The notes under the pieces were generated by a model. That model was not told the origin of the DNA. It saw nothing but the letters and a program-made list of their open reading frames with translations, and did no database searches. Position numbers and translations under genes: made by a program. Below are positions 1-6,576 of a stretch of 7,004 nucleotides of DNA, in pieces; the first letter of the stretch is position 1, and each line of letters starts with the position of its first letter. The stretch comes from JBHIBA01 sp046758845 (GTDB lineage Bacteria; UBA8248; JACPRG01; G963555815), in the NCBI GenBank assembly GCA_046758845.1, contig JBHIBA010000252.1:1-7004 (forward strand), read 5' to 3'.

Positions 1-437
1 GGCAGGGGTCATTCAGCAAACTGACGCACTACCTCCTTTGCAATACCAAGAGTTCGCCCTGTGTCCCCTCCGGCAGAAAAATCGCGGCGGGGGATGCGTC
101 GATTCAGATGAATCTTGCAAACGTGAGCCGTATGCGTCTTTTCCGATTGATTGCGCCGCCCAATATTATAGCGTCAATCAAGGTTCCATGTGCGGGCAGG
201 GAACACGGTATTTGAGGGGTTCCCCCACTCCAAGAGAGGCGGCGGGTTTGGAGGGGCGTTCTCCCATGACATTAGGCTAACCGGCGTCCCCGAATGGATG
301 GCCATTAGGTGAGCGTTTCGCTCCCGCCCCCCAAAACTCAGCGCACCGCACGCAGCCCTTCCTGCATTTCCTTCGCCCGGGCCGAGAGCGCGGCGGGATT
401 CAGGTTTTATCCAGAATTTTCCGGTTCGGCGGTGGGA
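1..437. other. Region downstream of tupC with no convincing gene
   Basis: No reading frame here has a credible start, ribosome site and family resemblance. The 80-codon plus-strand frame at 38-280 lacks recognisable domains. On the minus strand an ATG frame at 305-174 (43 residues) ends at a TGA and has no Shine-Dalgarno sequence. Protein-like stretches then appear in other minus-strand frames down to about position 10, each interrupted by stops. The stretch around 100-190 is visibly more AT-rich than the genes. Small inverted repeats are present: GAGCG-TTT-CGCTC at 311-323 and GATTCA-GA-TGAATC at 101-114. Neither is followed by a T run, so no canonical terminator for the tup operon is visible. 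The region may be ordinary spacer, a decayed gene, or the leader of a leftward gene. Confidence 0.5.
31..39 (-). promoter_or_regulatory. Strong Shine-Dalgarno-like sequence of a possible leftward gene
   Basis: The minus strand reads AAAGGAGGT here, a near-perfect match to the anti-16S sequence. Candidate starts downstream are a TTG at 19-17 (11-base spacing) and an ATG at 12-10 (18-base spacing); both stay open to the window edge. A GTG at 29-27 is too close and meets a stop after six codons. A TATAAT hexamer lies upstream on the same strand at 170-165 but has no good -35 partner. The gene, if real, lies almost wholly outside the window. Confidence 0.25.
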
Positions 438-1133
438 CTACGGGCGGGGATGTGCCTGACTCGCCCCGGAGGGCCTCAGGCGACCTTCCTCGAGCGTCAA
501 GACCTCTGCCCCGCAGGCCTCGGCCAGATCGTGCCGGTGGGTAGTGAGGATCAGCGAGCGGCCAGTAGAGGAGACCTGCCGGAGCGCCCGCTCCACACAG
601 AGGTAGCTCTCCTGGTCCAGGTTGGAGGTAGGCTCATCCAGCAGCAGGACTTCAGGCTCCAGCACCAGCGCCCGGGCGAGGGCGACCCGCTGGGCCTCTC
701 CCCCCGAAAGGCCGTTCACCCTTCTTTCCTCGAAGCCCGATAGACCCACGTCGCCCAGGGCCGCCAGCGCCCGGCGGTGGCTCTGCCGGCGGCTTATCCC
801 GCGCGCCCGCAGACCGTAGGCCACGTTAAACAGGACCGTTCCCCGGAATAGCCAGGGGGCCTGCATCATCAGCGTCATCTTCCGCCGGGCGTCCACGTCC
901 CGGCCGTTGTAAGAAATGGGGCATCCTTCAAATCGGACTTCGCCTTCGGTCGGCCGCAAAAGCGCATTCAGGATATAGAGAAGGGTCGTCTTCCCCGCCC
1001 CGTTCGGGCCGACAAAAGCGTAGGGGCTGTCGGGGTCCAGGGAGAGATACGGGATGTCGAGGACTTTTCTGCGCTCCCTGGGCCGTTCGCCGTAGACCAT
1101 TCGCACGCCCTGCAGCTCGAACAACGAACTCAT
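438..1133 (-). CDS. tupC: Tungstate ABC transporter ATP-binding protein
   Basis: This cytoplasmic ATPase drives tungstate import through TupB. The 231-residue protein is a single nucleotide-binding domain with all the expected motifs: Walker A GPNGAGKT at 42-49, Q-loop Gln91, signature LSGGE at 142-146, Walker B VLLLDEP at 162-168, D-loop SNLD at 170-173 and switch His199. There is no C-terminal TOBE-type domain of the kind that lengthens ModC and WtpC proteins, which fits the short TupC type. The start overlaps the tupB stop by four bases (ATGA), with an AGGTGG ribosome site 7 bases upstream, so translational coupling is likely. Substrate is assigned from the linked TupA and TupB; the ATPase alone would only be called an ABC ATPase. 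It is the last gene of the visible run. Confidence 0.9.
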   Translation of the reverse strand: MSSLFELQGVRMVYGERPRERRKVLDIPYLSLDPDSPYAFVGPNGAGKTTLLYILNALLRPTEGEVRFEGCPISYNGRDVDARRKMTLMMQAPWLFRGTVLFNVAYGLRARGISRRQSHRRALAALGDVGLSGFEERRVNGLSGGEAQRVALARALVLEPEVLLLDEPTSNLDQESYLCVERALRQVSSTGRSLILTTHRHDLAEACGAEVLTLEEGRLRPSGASQAHPRP

Positions 1134-1828
1134 CCCCTCACCACCTTGGCTTGCAGGAATCGCAACACAACGTTCAACGCAGTTACGAGGGCCATCAGGA
1201 TCACACCCAGGGCGATCCCGAATCCGAACTCCCCTTTGGCCGTCTCCAGGGCGATGGCGGTCGTGAGGGTCCGGGTATACCCCCGGATGTTGCCCCCCAG
1301 CATCATGGCGATCCCCACCTCAGCCACCACCCGCCCGAAGGCGGCCACGATGGCCGCCATGACGCCGTAGCGGGCCTCGCCCAGAAGCGTCCAGGCCGTC
1401 CGGAGCGGTCCCGCCCCCAACGTGAAAGCCGTCAGGCGCACGCGGGGGTCCATCTCCTTCAGGGCGGCCAGGACAAAGGCGGCCACGATGGGCGTTGCCA
1501 GGATGATCAAGCCGAGGATCACCCCCGTGGGGGTGAACAGCAGCCCGAGTCCCCCCAGCAGTCCCCGGCGGGACAGGAAGGCGTAGGCCACAAGTCCCAC
1601 AACGACGGTCGGAAGGCCAAGCAGGGAGTTGACCACCGTCACCGCTGTCTCCCGTCCCCGGAACTCCTGCACGGCCAGCAAATAGCCCGCCGGCAGGCCA
1701 AGGACGGTGGCCATCAGCGTGCTCCAGGCGGCCACGTACACCGACGCCGCCGCCGCCGATACGACCTCGGGGTCCATCCCAAGGAGCAAGCGGCCAGCGA
1801 CGACAAGTCCTTCCCACAAAAACTCCAT
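1130..1828 (-). CDS. tupB: Tungstate ABC transporter permease
   Basis: This inner-membrane permease forms the tungstate channel, probably as a homodimer with two TupC subunits. The 232 residues contain about five hydrophobic segments (near 25-52, 64-86, 98-123, 155-178 and 203-225). The cytoplasmic coupling loop that contacts the ATPase begins at Glu151 and runs to about Gly172. It is followed by MMLGGNI (175-181) and a TRTLTTAI stretch (185-192), features I associate with TupB permeases. The start ATG lies 8 bases after the tupA stop. I see no clear Shine-Dalgarno sequence, so reinitiation after tupA is plausible. The gene ends in the ATGA overlap with tupC. ModB and WtpB are related families, but the neighbouring TupA favours TupB. 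Confidence 0.9.
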   Translation of the reverse strand: MEFLWEGLVVAGRLLLGMDPEVVSAAAASVYVAAWSTLMATVLGLPAGYLLAVQEFRGRETAVTVVNSLLGLPTVVVGLVAYAFLSRRGLLGGLGLLFTPTGVILGLIILATPIVAAFVLAALKEMDPRVRLTAFTLGAGPLRTAWTLLGEARYGVMAAIVAAFGRVVAEVGIAMMLGGNIRGYTRTLTTAIALETAKGEFGFGIALGVILMALVTALNVVLRFLQAKVVRG

Positions 1829-1836
1829 GGAAGACG

Positions 1837-2658
1837 TCAGGGCACGGCTGTGGGGACGAAGAGCTGCCGGCCAAACTTCTTGAATTCCCGTATGATCCTT
1901 TGCCCCTCAGGCCCGGTCACGTACGCGATAAGCGCTGTGGCCAAGCGGTAATTCACGTGGGGGTGTTTAGCCGGGTTCACGGCGATGATCCCGTAGGGGT
2001 TGAAAAGTCGCGGGTCGCCTTCCGAGAGCGCCTTCAGGCTGATTTTATTCCGAAAAGCCAGGTATGTGGCCCGGTCGGAGAGGGTATAGGCCCTGCGCTC
2101 GTCGGCGATGATGAGGCTCTTTCCCATCCCCTGGCCCACCTCCAGGTACCACGCCCCGGAAGGATTCCGACCCGCCTCTTCCCACAACCGGCGCTCCTTT
2201 TTGTGGGTCCCCGAATCGTCTCCTCGGGAGATGAACGTCGCCCCCTTTTCCGCGATGAGTGTCAGGGCCTTCACGGCATCCTCCGTGCCCCGGATGCCCG
2301 CTGGGTCCTCGCCGGGGCCGACGATCACGAAGTCGTTGTACATGAACTCCCGCCTGCCGACCCCGTAGCCCTCCCGGACGAACCGGGCCTCCGCCGGGGG
2401 GGAGTGGACCATCACCACGTCCACGTCCCCGTTCCGGCCGAGCTTGAGGGCCTTGCCCGTCCCTACGGGGATGACGTCCACCTTGACCCCACGGGCCTTT
2501 TCAAAAGGGGGCAGGAGTGTGTCCAGCAGGCCGGAGTTGGCCGTGCTGGTGGTCGTCGCCAAGCGCAGCCTCTCCCCGGCCTCGAGTCCGCCTCCACCCA
2601 AGATGCCCAGGAGAACCAGGATAACACAGAAGGACGGTGAGAAAGACGCGCGCTTCAA
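1837..2658 (-). CDS. tupA: Tungstate-binding periplasmic protein of ABC transporter
   Basis: This extracytoplasmic receptor captures tungstate and delivers it to TupBC. I chose a TTG start, giving 273 residues, because a GGAAGGG ribosome site lies 6 bases upstream and translation then begins directly with a signal peptide (Lys-Arg, hydrophobic core about 10-20, likely cleavage near residue 27). An in-frame ATG at 2766 would add 36 basic residues ahead of the signal peptide, which is unlikely. TupA-type motifs are clear: TTTST at 35-39 starting the first mature strand, VGTGKAL at 65-71, YNDFVIVGP at 107-115, and SRGDDSGTH at 144-152. These Thr/Ser and Arg/Asp regions form the oxyanion pocket in the family. 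ModA and WtpA have different signatures, so tungstate is the favoured substrate. tupB follows after 8 bases. Confidence 0.92.
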   Translation of the reverse strand: MKRASFSPSFCVILVLLGILGGGGLEAGERLRLATTTSTANSGLLDTLLPPFEKARGVKVDVIPVGTGKALKLGRNGDVDVVMVHSPPAEARFVREGYGVGRREFMYNDFVIVGPGEDPAGIRGTEDAVKALTLIAEKGATFISRGDDSGTHKKERRLWEEAGRNPSGAWYLEVGQGMGKSLIIADERRAYTLSDRATYLAFRNKISLKALSEGDPRLFNPYGIIAVNPAKHPHVNYRLATALIAYVTGPEGQRIIREFKKFGRQLFVPTAVP

Positions 2659-2877
2659 CCTTCGCCCTTCCCGCTTTCGACAGGCCCTTTTCCTTGGAAG
2701 AATCAAAGATCCCTCCGCCTCTCTCGCCCGCGGCGGCCCCGCAAGCTGCGGACCGCAACTCCCCATGCTCTGCTGACGAGGTCAAGATCTGAAGAGCGCA
2801 TCTTCCGGCCCCCGGGACCCTGAGGGTACGCCACCACTAGGGCCGCCCTTTCGGAAGGCCCCCCGGCCAGGGTCGTC
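2659..2877 (-). other. Intergenic leader between fdhD and tupA
   Basis: This 219-base gap is the longest between genes in the run and is very GC-rich. It holds the tupA ribosome site (GGAAGGG at 2665-2671) and, nearer fdhD, short self-complementary pieces such as CCTT-CCGA-AAGG just after the fdhD stop. I see no convincing sigma-70 promoter and no U-tract terminator. I also could not match it to the Moco/Tuco riboswitch consensus by eye. The 83-codon minus-strand frame running from 2954 through most of this gap is basic, low-complexity and overlaps the fdhD end, so I do not call it. Confidence 0.4.
2817..2827. repeat. Short inverted repeat upstream of tupA
   Basis: ACCCT-G-AGGGT is a perfect 5-bp inverted repeat with a single central base. 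It lies about 160 bases upstream of the tupA start. It could be a small operator or simply a chance match in GC-rich DNA. It does not resemble a ModE site. Confidence 0.25.
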
Positions 2878-3693
2878 TCAACCGGAACTGGTCTTGAGCG
2901 CGGCTTCGACCACCTGGACAGCCCTCGCCTTCGCTCCTGGACGGCGGTAGTCAATCCGCTGGGGATGGCTGTAAACGTTGAAGGTCTGATTGCGCGCGTA
3001 ACCGATCAGTGTGACGCCGAGCCGCTTCGCCGATTCAACAGCGAGAGAAGTCGGCGAGGTGCGGGAAATGATGAAGGGGGTCATCATCCGGGCGCCTTTG
3101 CGGAGCATTTCCGAGGAGATGCGTCCTGTGGAGAGCAGCAACCGTCCCTCTGTCCGGATGCCTCGGGCCAGGGCCTCGCCCTGGATCTTATCCAGGGCGT
3201 TGTGCCGCCCCACATCCTCGGCCGTTATGAGGAGCCGGTCCCCGTCCCCCAAAGCGGCTGCGTGGATGCCTCTGGAACGCCGGTAAAGATGCGCTGAGGC
3301 GTACAAGGCCCGAATCAATGGGAAGACATTTTCGGGCTGCAACTGCGCGTCGGTGTTGACCAGCGGATACTCGGACAGGCTGAGGTGGAAGCTCACTCCG
3401 CCCGTGCAACCCGTCGTGATGACACGCCGGGCCGGACGGCGCAGGGGGGTGCGAAGCTCCACGTCCGCCGTGGCATCCTCCACGTCCACCTCGAGGGACT
3501 GTACGTCGTCGATGGCGGTGATGATCCGCTCGAAGTACAGGAAACCCAAGACCAGGTAATCCAGCTTGGCCGGCGTGGCCATCAGGGTCGCCAACTCCTG
3601 GCCGTTCACCACCACCGAGAGGGGGCGCTCTTCGACAATGGGGATCTCCTCCGGACCAAATCGCCCACCCGTGTATTTGTACACGTAAGCCAT
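2878..3693 (-). CDS. fdhD: Formate dehydrogenase accessory sulfurtransferase FdhD
   Basis: FdhD moves sulfur from a cysteine desulfurase to the Mo/W-bis-pterin cofactor, giving the sulfido ligand that formate dehydrogenases need. It acts in the cytoplasm before export of the catalytic subunit. The 271 residues match the family in length. Recognisable parts are ERPLSVVVNG (22-31), the cysteine loop TTGCTGG (93-99) with Cys96, AEDVGRHNALDKI (158-170) and STGRISSEML (188-197). The E. coli protein has a CxxC pair in the loop; here only the first cysteine is present and the second position is Gly99. Many non-enteric FdhD proteins also carry a single cysteine there. The start is preceded only by a weak GAGAG-type ribosome site. 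Its position between the redox genes and tupABC supports service to a linked formate dehydrogenase. Confidence 0.95.
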   Translation of the reverse strand: MAYVYKYTGGRFGPEEIPIVEERPLSVVVNGQELATLMATPAKLDYLVLGFLYFERIITAIDDVQSLEVDVEDATADVELRTPLRRPARRVITTGCTGGVSFHLSLSEYPLVNTDAQLQPENVFPLIRALYASAHLYRRSRGIHAAALGDGDRLLITAEDVGRHNALDKIQGEALARGIRTEGRLLLSTGRISSEMLRKGARMMTPFIISRTSPTSLAVESAKRLGVTLIGYARNQTFNVYSHPQRIDYRRPGAKARAVQVVEAALKTSSG

Positions 3694-3808
3694 GAAGGAC
3701 TCTCTCGAATTCGCCCGTCCCAGTCCTCTCGGGTCCGGCCCCGCGGCGCTGCGACCCTCACCAAACAGAAGGCAAGGGCAGCCGTGCGTATCAGGTGGCG
3801 CAGGGGTC

Positions 3809-4960
3809 TTACCGCTTCGCCTTTTTCACTCGATAGACAGGAGAGAAACCACCCGCTCCATCGCCCCGGTAGATGTTCACCCGATTGAGGCTGGCGAACA
3901 CGGCCACCAGGTCAACCTTGCCGTCCTTGTCCAGGTCGGCGGCTTCCAGGACGATGACGTCGTCCGGAACCTTGATGGACTCGGCCAGGCGGAACTTCCC
4001 GTTCTCCCCTCCGAGGAAAACGGTGATGTCCTGTGAGGTCCGGTTTCCGACGGCCAGGTCGGCCTTCCCGTCCTCGTTGAAATCCCCGCTCGCAATGTCG
4101 TGGGGGTTGACGCCCACCGGCAACCGCTCCCCGACTCTAAAGCCGCCCTCGCCGTTCCCCCAAGCCAAGCGTACCCAATCGTCGCCGGCGCAAACCACGG
4201 CGATATCCTTGTGCCCGTCCCCATTGAAATCATGGAAGGCCATGTAATGGGGGAAACGTCCGGGGCGGAACGAACGGGAGGAGTCAAAGGTCCCGTTCCC
4301 CCTGCCCAAGAGAACGTAGACCGCGTGCTGCCCGAGCCCGCTGACTACGAGATCGAGGTTGCCATCGCCGTTCACATCGACGGCGTGGAGGATGTGAACC
4401 CCGCGGTGAAGGCGATACATCCGGGGGCCGTCGAACTTGCCGTCCGGCATCCCCCGATAGACGAGAACCCCGCCGGGCACCGCCTGGGCCACCGCGAGGT
4501 CCATCCGCCCGTTCCCATCGAAGTCGCCGATGCCGGCCGAGACGGCCGCCTTCACCCCGATCGGCTCTCCTTTTCGGAATCCCCCCCTGCCGTCCCCGAA
4601 ATACATAGAGAGGTTCCCGCCTCCGGTGTTTGCAGTGAGCAGGTCGAGATTCCCGTCTCCGTTCAAGTCCCCTGCCTCCACCCAAACCGGCCCCCTGCCC
4701 ACAGGAAAGGACAAGGTAGAGGCAATGCCCCCTTGGCCGTCGCCGAAATGCACCACGAGCTTCGATTCGGCCGAGGCGGCGATGGCGATATCGGGGTTTC
4801 CATCACCGTTGAAGTCTTCCACCTTGACGGCGTGGGGAAACCGCCCGGAGTGATTCTTTCGGCCCTGCTCAACCCCCTTCGCCCAAGGGACAAAGGGACC
4901 CATGGCGAAAAGCAGGGCGGCGCCCGCCGCAATGGCAACTGTTCGCCTTCGGGTCTTCAT
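3809..4960 (-). CDS. Exported seven-repeat FG-GAP/VCBS beta-propeller protein
   Basis: The function is unknown. The 383-residue protein starts with a basic, hydrophobic signal peptide (MKTRRRT, then a core to about residue 24) and then consists almost wholly of repeats. Each repeat carries a calcium-binding loop of the DxNxDGxxD type, at residues 49, 98, 146, 195, 244, 293 and 342, so the spacing is 48-49 throughout. Seven such units predict a closed seven-bladed propeller like the integrin alpha head. The third loop is DFDGNGRMD, with Asn in place of Asp. I chose the ATG at 4960 because GAGGAAAAG lies directly upstream; an in-frame ATG at 5158 would overlap the cytochrome gene. There is no transmembrane anchor and no visible enzyme domain. 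It lies 67 bases after the cytochrome c gene and 115 before fdhD. A structural or adhesion-like periplasmic or surface role is possible. Confidence 0.9.
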   Translation of the reverse strand: MKTRRRTVAIAAGAALLFAMGPFVPWAKGVEQGRKNHSGRFPHAVKVEDFNGDGNPDIAIAASAESKLVVHFGDGQGGIASTLSFPVGRGPVWVEAGDLNGDGNLDLLTANTGGGNLSMYFGDGRGGFRKGEPIGVKAAVSAGIGDFDGNGRMDLAVAQAVPGGVLVYRGMPDGKFDGPRMYRLHRGVHILHAVDVNGDGNLDLVVSGLGQHAVYVLLGRGNGTFDSSRSFRPGRFPHYMAFHDFNGDGHKDIAVVCAGDDWVRLAWGNGEGGFRVGERLPVGVNPHDIASGDFNEDGKADLAVGNRTSQDITVFLGGENGKFRLAESIKVPDDVIVLEAADLDKDGKVDLVAVFASLNRVNIYRGDGAGGFSPVYRVKKAKR

Positions 4961-4969
4961 CTTTTCCTC
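4961..4969 (-). promoter_or_regulatory. Ribosome binding site fixing the propeller gene start
   Basis: The minus strand reads GAGGAAAAG immediately before the ATG at 4960, placing GAGG 5 bases from the start codon. This is the clearest ribosome site in the right half of the window. It rules in the 383-residue form, which begins with a signal peptide, over the 449-residue form. Confidence 0.75.
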
Positions 4970-5027
4970 GAAAATATCCCGAGAAGACCACCACGCCACG
5001 CAAGCCGCGACCAGACGCCGGACGGCT

Positions 5028-5426
5028 TCACTTCGGCCCCGCGGCATCGGGCCCGGCGCGCTCGCTGGCGAGGGTGCGGACGTAGGCCGTGAGGTCCCGG
5101 ATCTCCTCGTCGCTGAGCCACCCGCCCACCGGGGGCATGAACCGAGACTTTCCCTCACGGGTCCCCCCCTCCTTGATGACCCGGAACAGCTCGTCCTCGG
5201 TGAATCCTTTCATGAAGACCGGGTCCGTCAGGTCGGGCACGGGGACCGGCGGTCTGGCAACCCGGGATGCCAGGCTCCATCCCTTGCCCTTGTTACCGTG
5301 ACACAAGACGCACCGCTCCACGAAAAGCTCTCGGCCGCGCTCCACATCGGCCGCCGCCGCCCCTGCGGCCCAGGCGAGCATTCCACAAAGGAGGACCCAG
5401 ACGGGCGCCCTGCTCATGGCAGACAT
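5028..5426 (-). CDS. Small periplasmic monoheme c-type cytochrome
   Basis: This is an electron carrier of the class I cytochrome c type. The 132-residue precursor has a signal peptide (hydrophobic core about 8-24, Ala-rich cleavage region near residue 26). The mature domain of about 105 residues has one heme site, CVLCH at 39-43, with Met97 in RFMPPVGGWL as the likely sixth iron ligand and the usual C-terminal helix (DEEIRDLTAYV). There is no lipobox. The start follows nrfD by 14 bases without a clear Shine-Dalgarno sequence; a second ATG three codons later would also leave the signal peptide intact. The position directly after nrfD suggests it takes electrons from, or gives them to, the Fe-S/NrfD membrane complex, but it could serve another partner. 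Confidence 0.9.
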   Translation of the reverse strand: MSAMSRAPVWVLLCGMLAWAAGAAAADVERGRELFVERCVLCHGNKGKGWSLASRVARPPVPVPDLTDPVFMKGFTEDELFRVIKEGGTREGKSRFMPPVGGWLSDEEIRDLTAYVRTLASERAGPDAAGPK

Positions 5427-5440
5427 CGTGGGGTGTCCCG

Positions 5441-6481
5441 CTATTTGTTGTACTGAACCCGCCCCAGCGCCCGGCCGAGGGCTTCCGCAGTTCCCGGAGC
5501 AACCTGAACGTTCGGGACAGGCCATTTCTGCGGGGGGAAGACGAGAGGTTTCTTCACCTCCCCGCCCCAAACGATGACGAAACGAAAGATGAGCGCGCCG
5601 ACCAAGACCAACGAAAAAGTCGGGAAGGTGATCAGGACAGCCCTGCGGCCCGTGGCCAGGCAGGCCAGCGCCCCCATCATGGGAACGCCGATGCCCACGC
5701 CGAACACGCCCCCCCAAAGCCAGGGGGCCATGGATTTGCTCGTCAGGTAGGCGTGGACCACTTTTTGACCCGGCGTCCCCTCCTGCAGGTCCTGAATGAA
5801 GCTCAGGAGCTCCATGCTTTCAATCACAAGAAAGAAGACCAGCGGTATGCAAAGGAACCACACAAGGTAGGGAAACATATCCGGGGCGACGCGCTTGATG
5901 GGGCGGGGCCAGCCGACGATCCGGGCCATGATAGCTCCCAGGCCCGTCGCCGCGATCCCGCTGGTGATCCCCGAGAACAGGAACATCGTCGGTAGATGCT
6001 GAGGGTCCCAGAGGGGAACGGAGGTGGGAGCAAAAATGGCGCCGCTCAGCAGCGCGCCCGTGTACATGGCAAGGCCGATGGAGACCGGGATCGCGAGGGC
6101 ATCCAGGATCAGCCGCCAAGCGCGACGGACCTCAAAGAACCACATGGCTGTGAGGCCCAGGCAGATGGGCGAGTAAACCCCGATGATCCAGCTGCCAATG
6201 ACGAGCCAGGACCTGGGGTTCTTAAAATACAGCGGGAAAAAGATCCCCCGTTCCGGCTTCCCCAGGTGGGAGGCGAGCACGAGGCCGCCCACGGCAATGC
6301 AGGGGAAGGCCATGTAGCACGCCAGCCGGGCGATGATGGCCCGCCGACGGGAGGGGGCGTCGAAAACGTCGAGAACCGCCGAGGTCAGCAGGAGCCCGCC
6401 GGCCATCCCGCCAAGGAGAAGGTAGAGAGGGATCTGAGGGCCGACACTCCACTTGTGCGTCAAAAGAACAATTGATTCCAT
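5441..6481 (-). CDS. nrfD: NrfD/PsrC-family membrane subunit of oxidoreductase
   Basis: This is the integral membrane subunit that exchanges electrons with quinones for a molybdopterin or tungstopterin oxidoreductase. The 346 residues contain about eight hydrophobic spans (near 17-39, 49-71, 91-113, 124-149, 164-188, 205-226, 253-275 and 284-305). Family features include IPLYLLLGGMAGG (17-29), SHLGKPER (71-78) after the second span, and YTGALLSG (140-147) in the fourth. NrfD proteins carry no heme, unlike the FdnI cytochrome b subunit. The gene begins 95 bases after the Fe-S subunit, across a perfect hairpin, with no strong ribosome site. The pairing with a four-cluster Fe-S protein is the usual NrfC/NrfD or PsrB/PsrC arrangement. 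The symbol is a family name; the physiological partner is inferred to be formate dehydrogenase. Confidence 0.9.
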   Translation of the reverse strand: MESIVLLTHKWSVGPQIPLYLLLGGMAGGLLLTSAVLDVFDAPSRRRAIIARLACYMAFPCIAVGGLVLASHLGKPERGIFFPLYFKNPRSWLVIGSWIIGVYSPICLGLTAMWFFEVRRAWRLILDALAIPVSIGLAMYTGALLSGAIFAPTSVPLWDPQHLPTMFLFSGITSGIAATGLGAIMARIVGWPRPIKRVAPDMFPYLVWFLCIPLVFFLVIESMELLSFIQDLQEGTPGQKVVHAYLTSKSMAPWLWGGVFGVGIGVPMMGALACLATGRRAVLITFPTFSLVLVGALIFRFVIVWGGEVKKPLVFPPQKWPVPNVQVAPGTAEALGRALGRVQYNK

Positions 6482-6513
6482 TGGCTCAACCGTCCATTTC
6501 GGCCGAAGACGCG

Positions 6514-6544
6514 AATCCCCACGGGAGTTGGACCCGTGGGGATT
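6514..6544 (-). repeat. Perfect 12-bp stem-loop between Fe-S subunit and nrfD genes
   Basis: AATCCCCACGGG (6514-6525) and CCCGTGGGGATT (6533-6544) are exact reverse complements around a 7-base loop. The hairpin lies in the 95-base gap, 32 bases after the Fe-S gene stop. On the transcribed minus strand the stem is followed by CGCGTCTT and not a U run, so it is not a standard intrinsic terminator. An RNA stability or processing element, or a leaky attenuator that lowers nrfD expression relative to the upstream genes, would fit. A DNA-binding site is also possible. Confidence 0.6.
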
Positions 6545-6576
6545 TGCCCAAGATGCCTTCCTTTAGGGATCAGCGA

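Noticed and set aside
52..63. CACAGGGCGAAC on the minus strand, reminiscent of the start of a cyclic-di-GMP-I riboswitch
   Set aside because: The required hairpin and the following GGACGCAAAGCC-type segment are absent; the sequence runs straight into a Shine-Dalgarno sequence.
311..323. GAGCG-TTT-CGCTC as a terminator of the tup operon
   Set aside because: The stem is only 5 bp and is not followed by a U run on the minus strand.
309..743. 144-codon plus-strand open frame
   Set aside because: Most of it is antisense to the 3' half of tupC, including the signature and Walker B region; no domain seen.
1151..1951. 266-codon plus-strand open frame
   Set aside because: It lies opposite tupB and the tupA end, is rich in His, Gly, Arg and Gln with no domain, and is explained as the antisense shadow of a GC-rich gene.
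1900..2640. 246-codon plus-strand open frame
   Set aside because: Antisense to tupA, which has clear family motifs; the composition is typical of a shadow frame.
2659..2877. Moco/Tuco riboswitch upstream of tupA
   Set aside because: Expected from context, but I could not identify the conserved core by eye; a covariance search would be needed to call it.
2703..2954. 83-codon minus-strand frame spanning the fdhD end and the gap to tupA
   Set aside because: Arg-rich, low-complexity, overlaps the fdhD C-terminus in another frame and lacks a ribosome site.
4100..5092. 330-codon plus-strand open frame
   Set aside because: It mirrors the propeller repeats on the opposite strand; its apparent periodicity comes from the DxNxDGxxD codons. 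No ribosome site or family resemblance.
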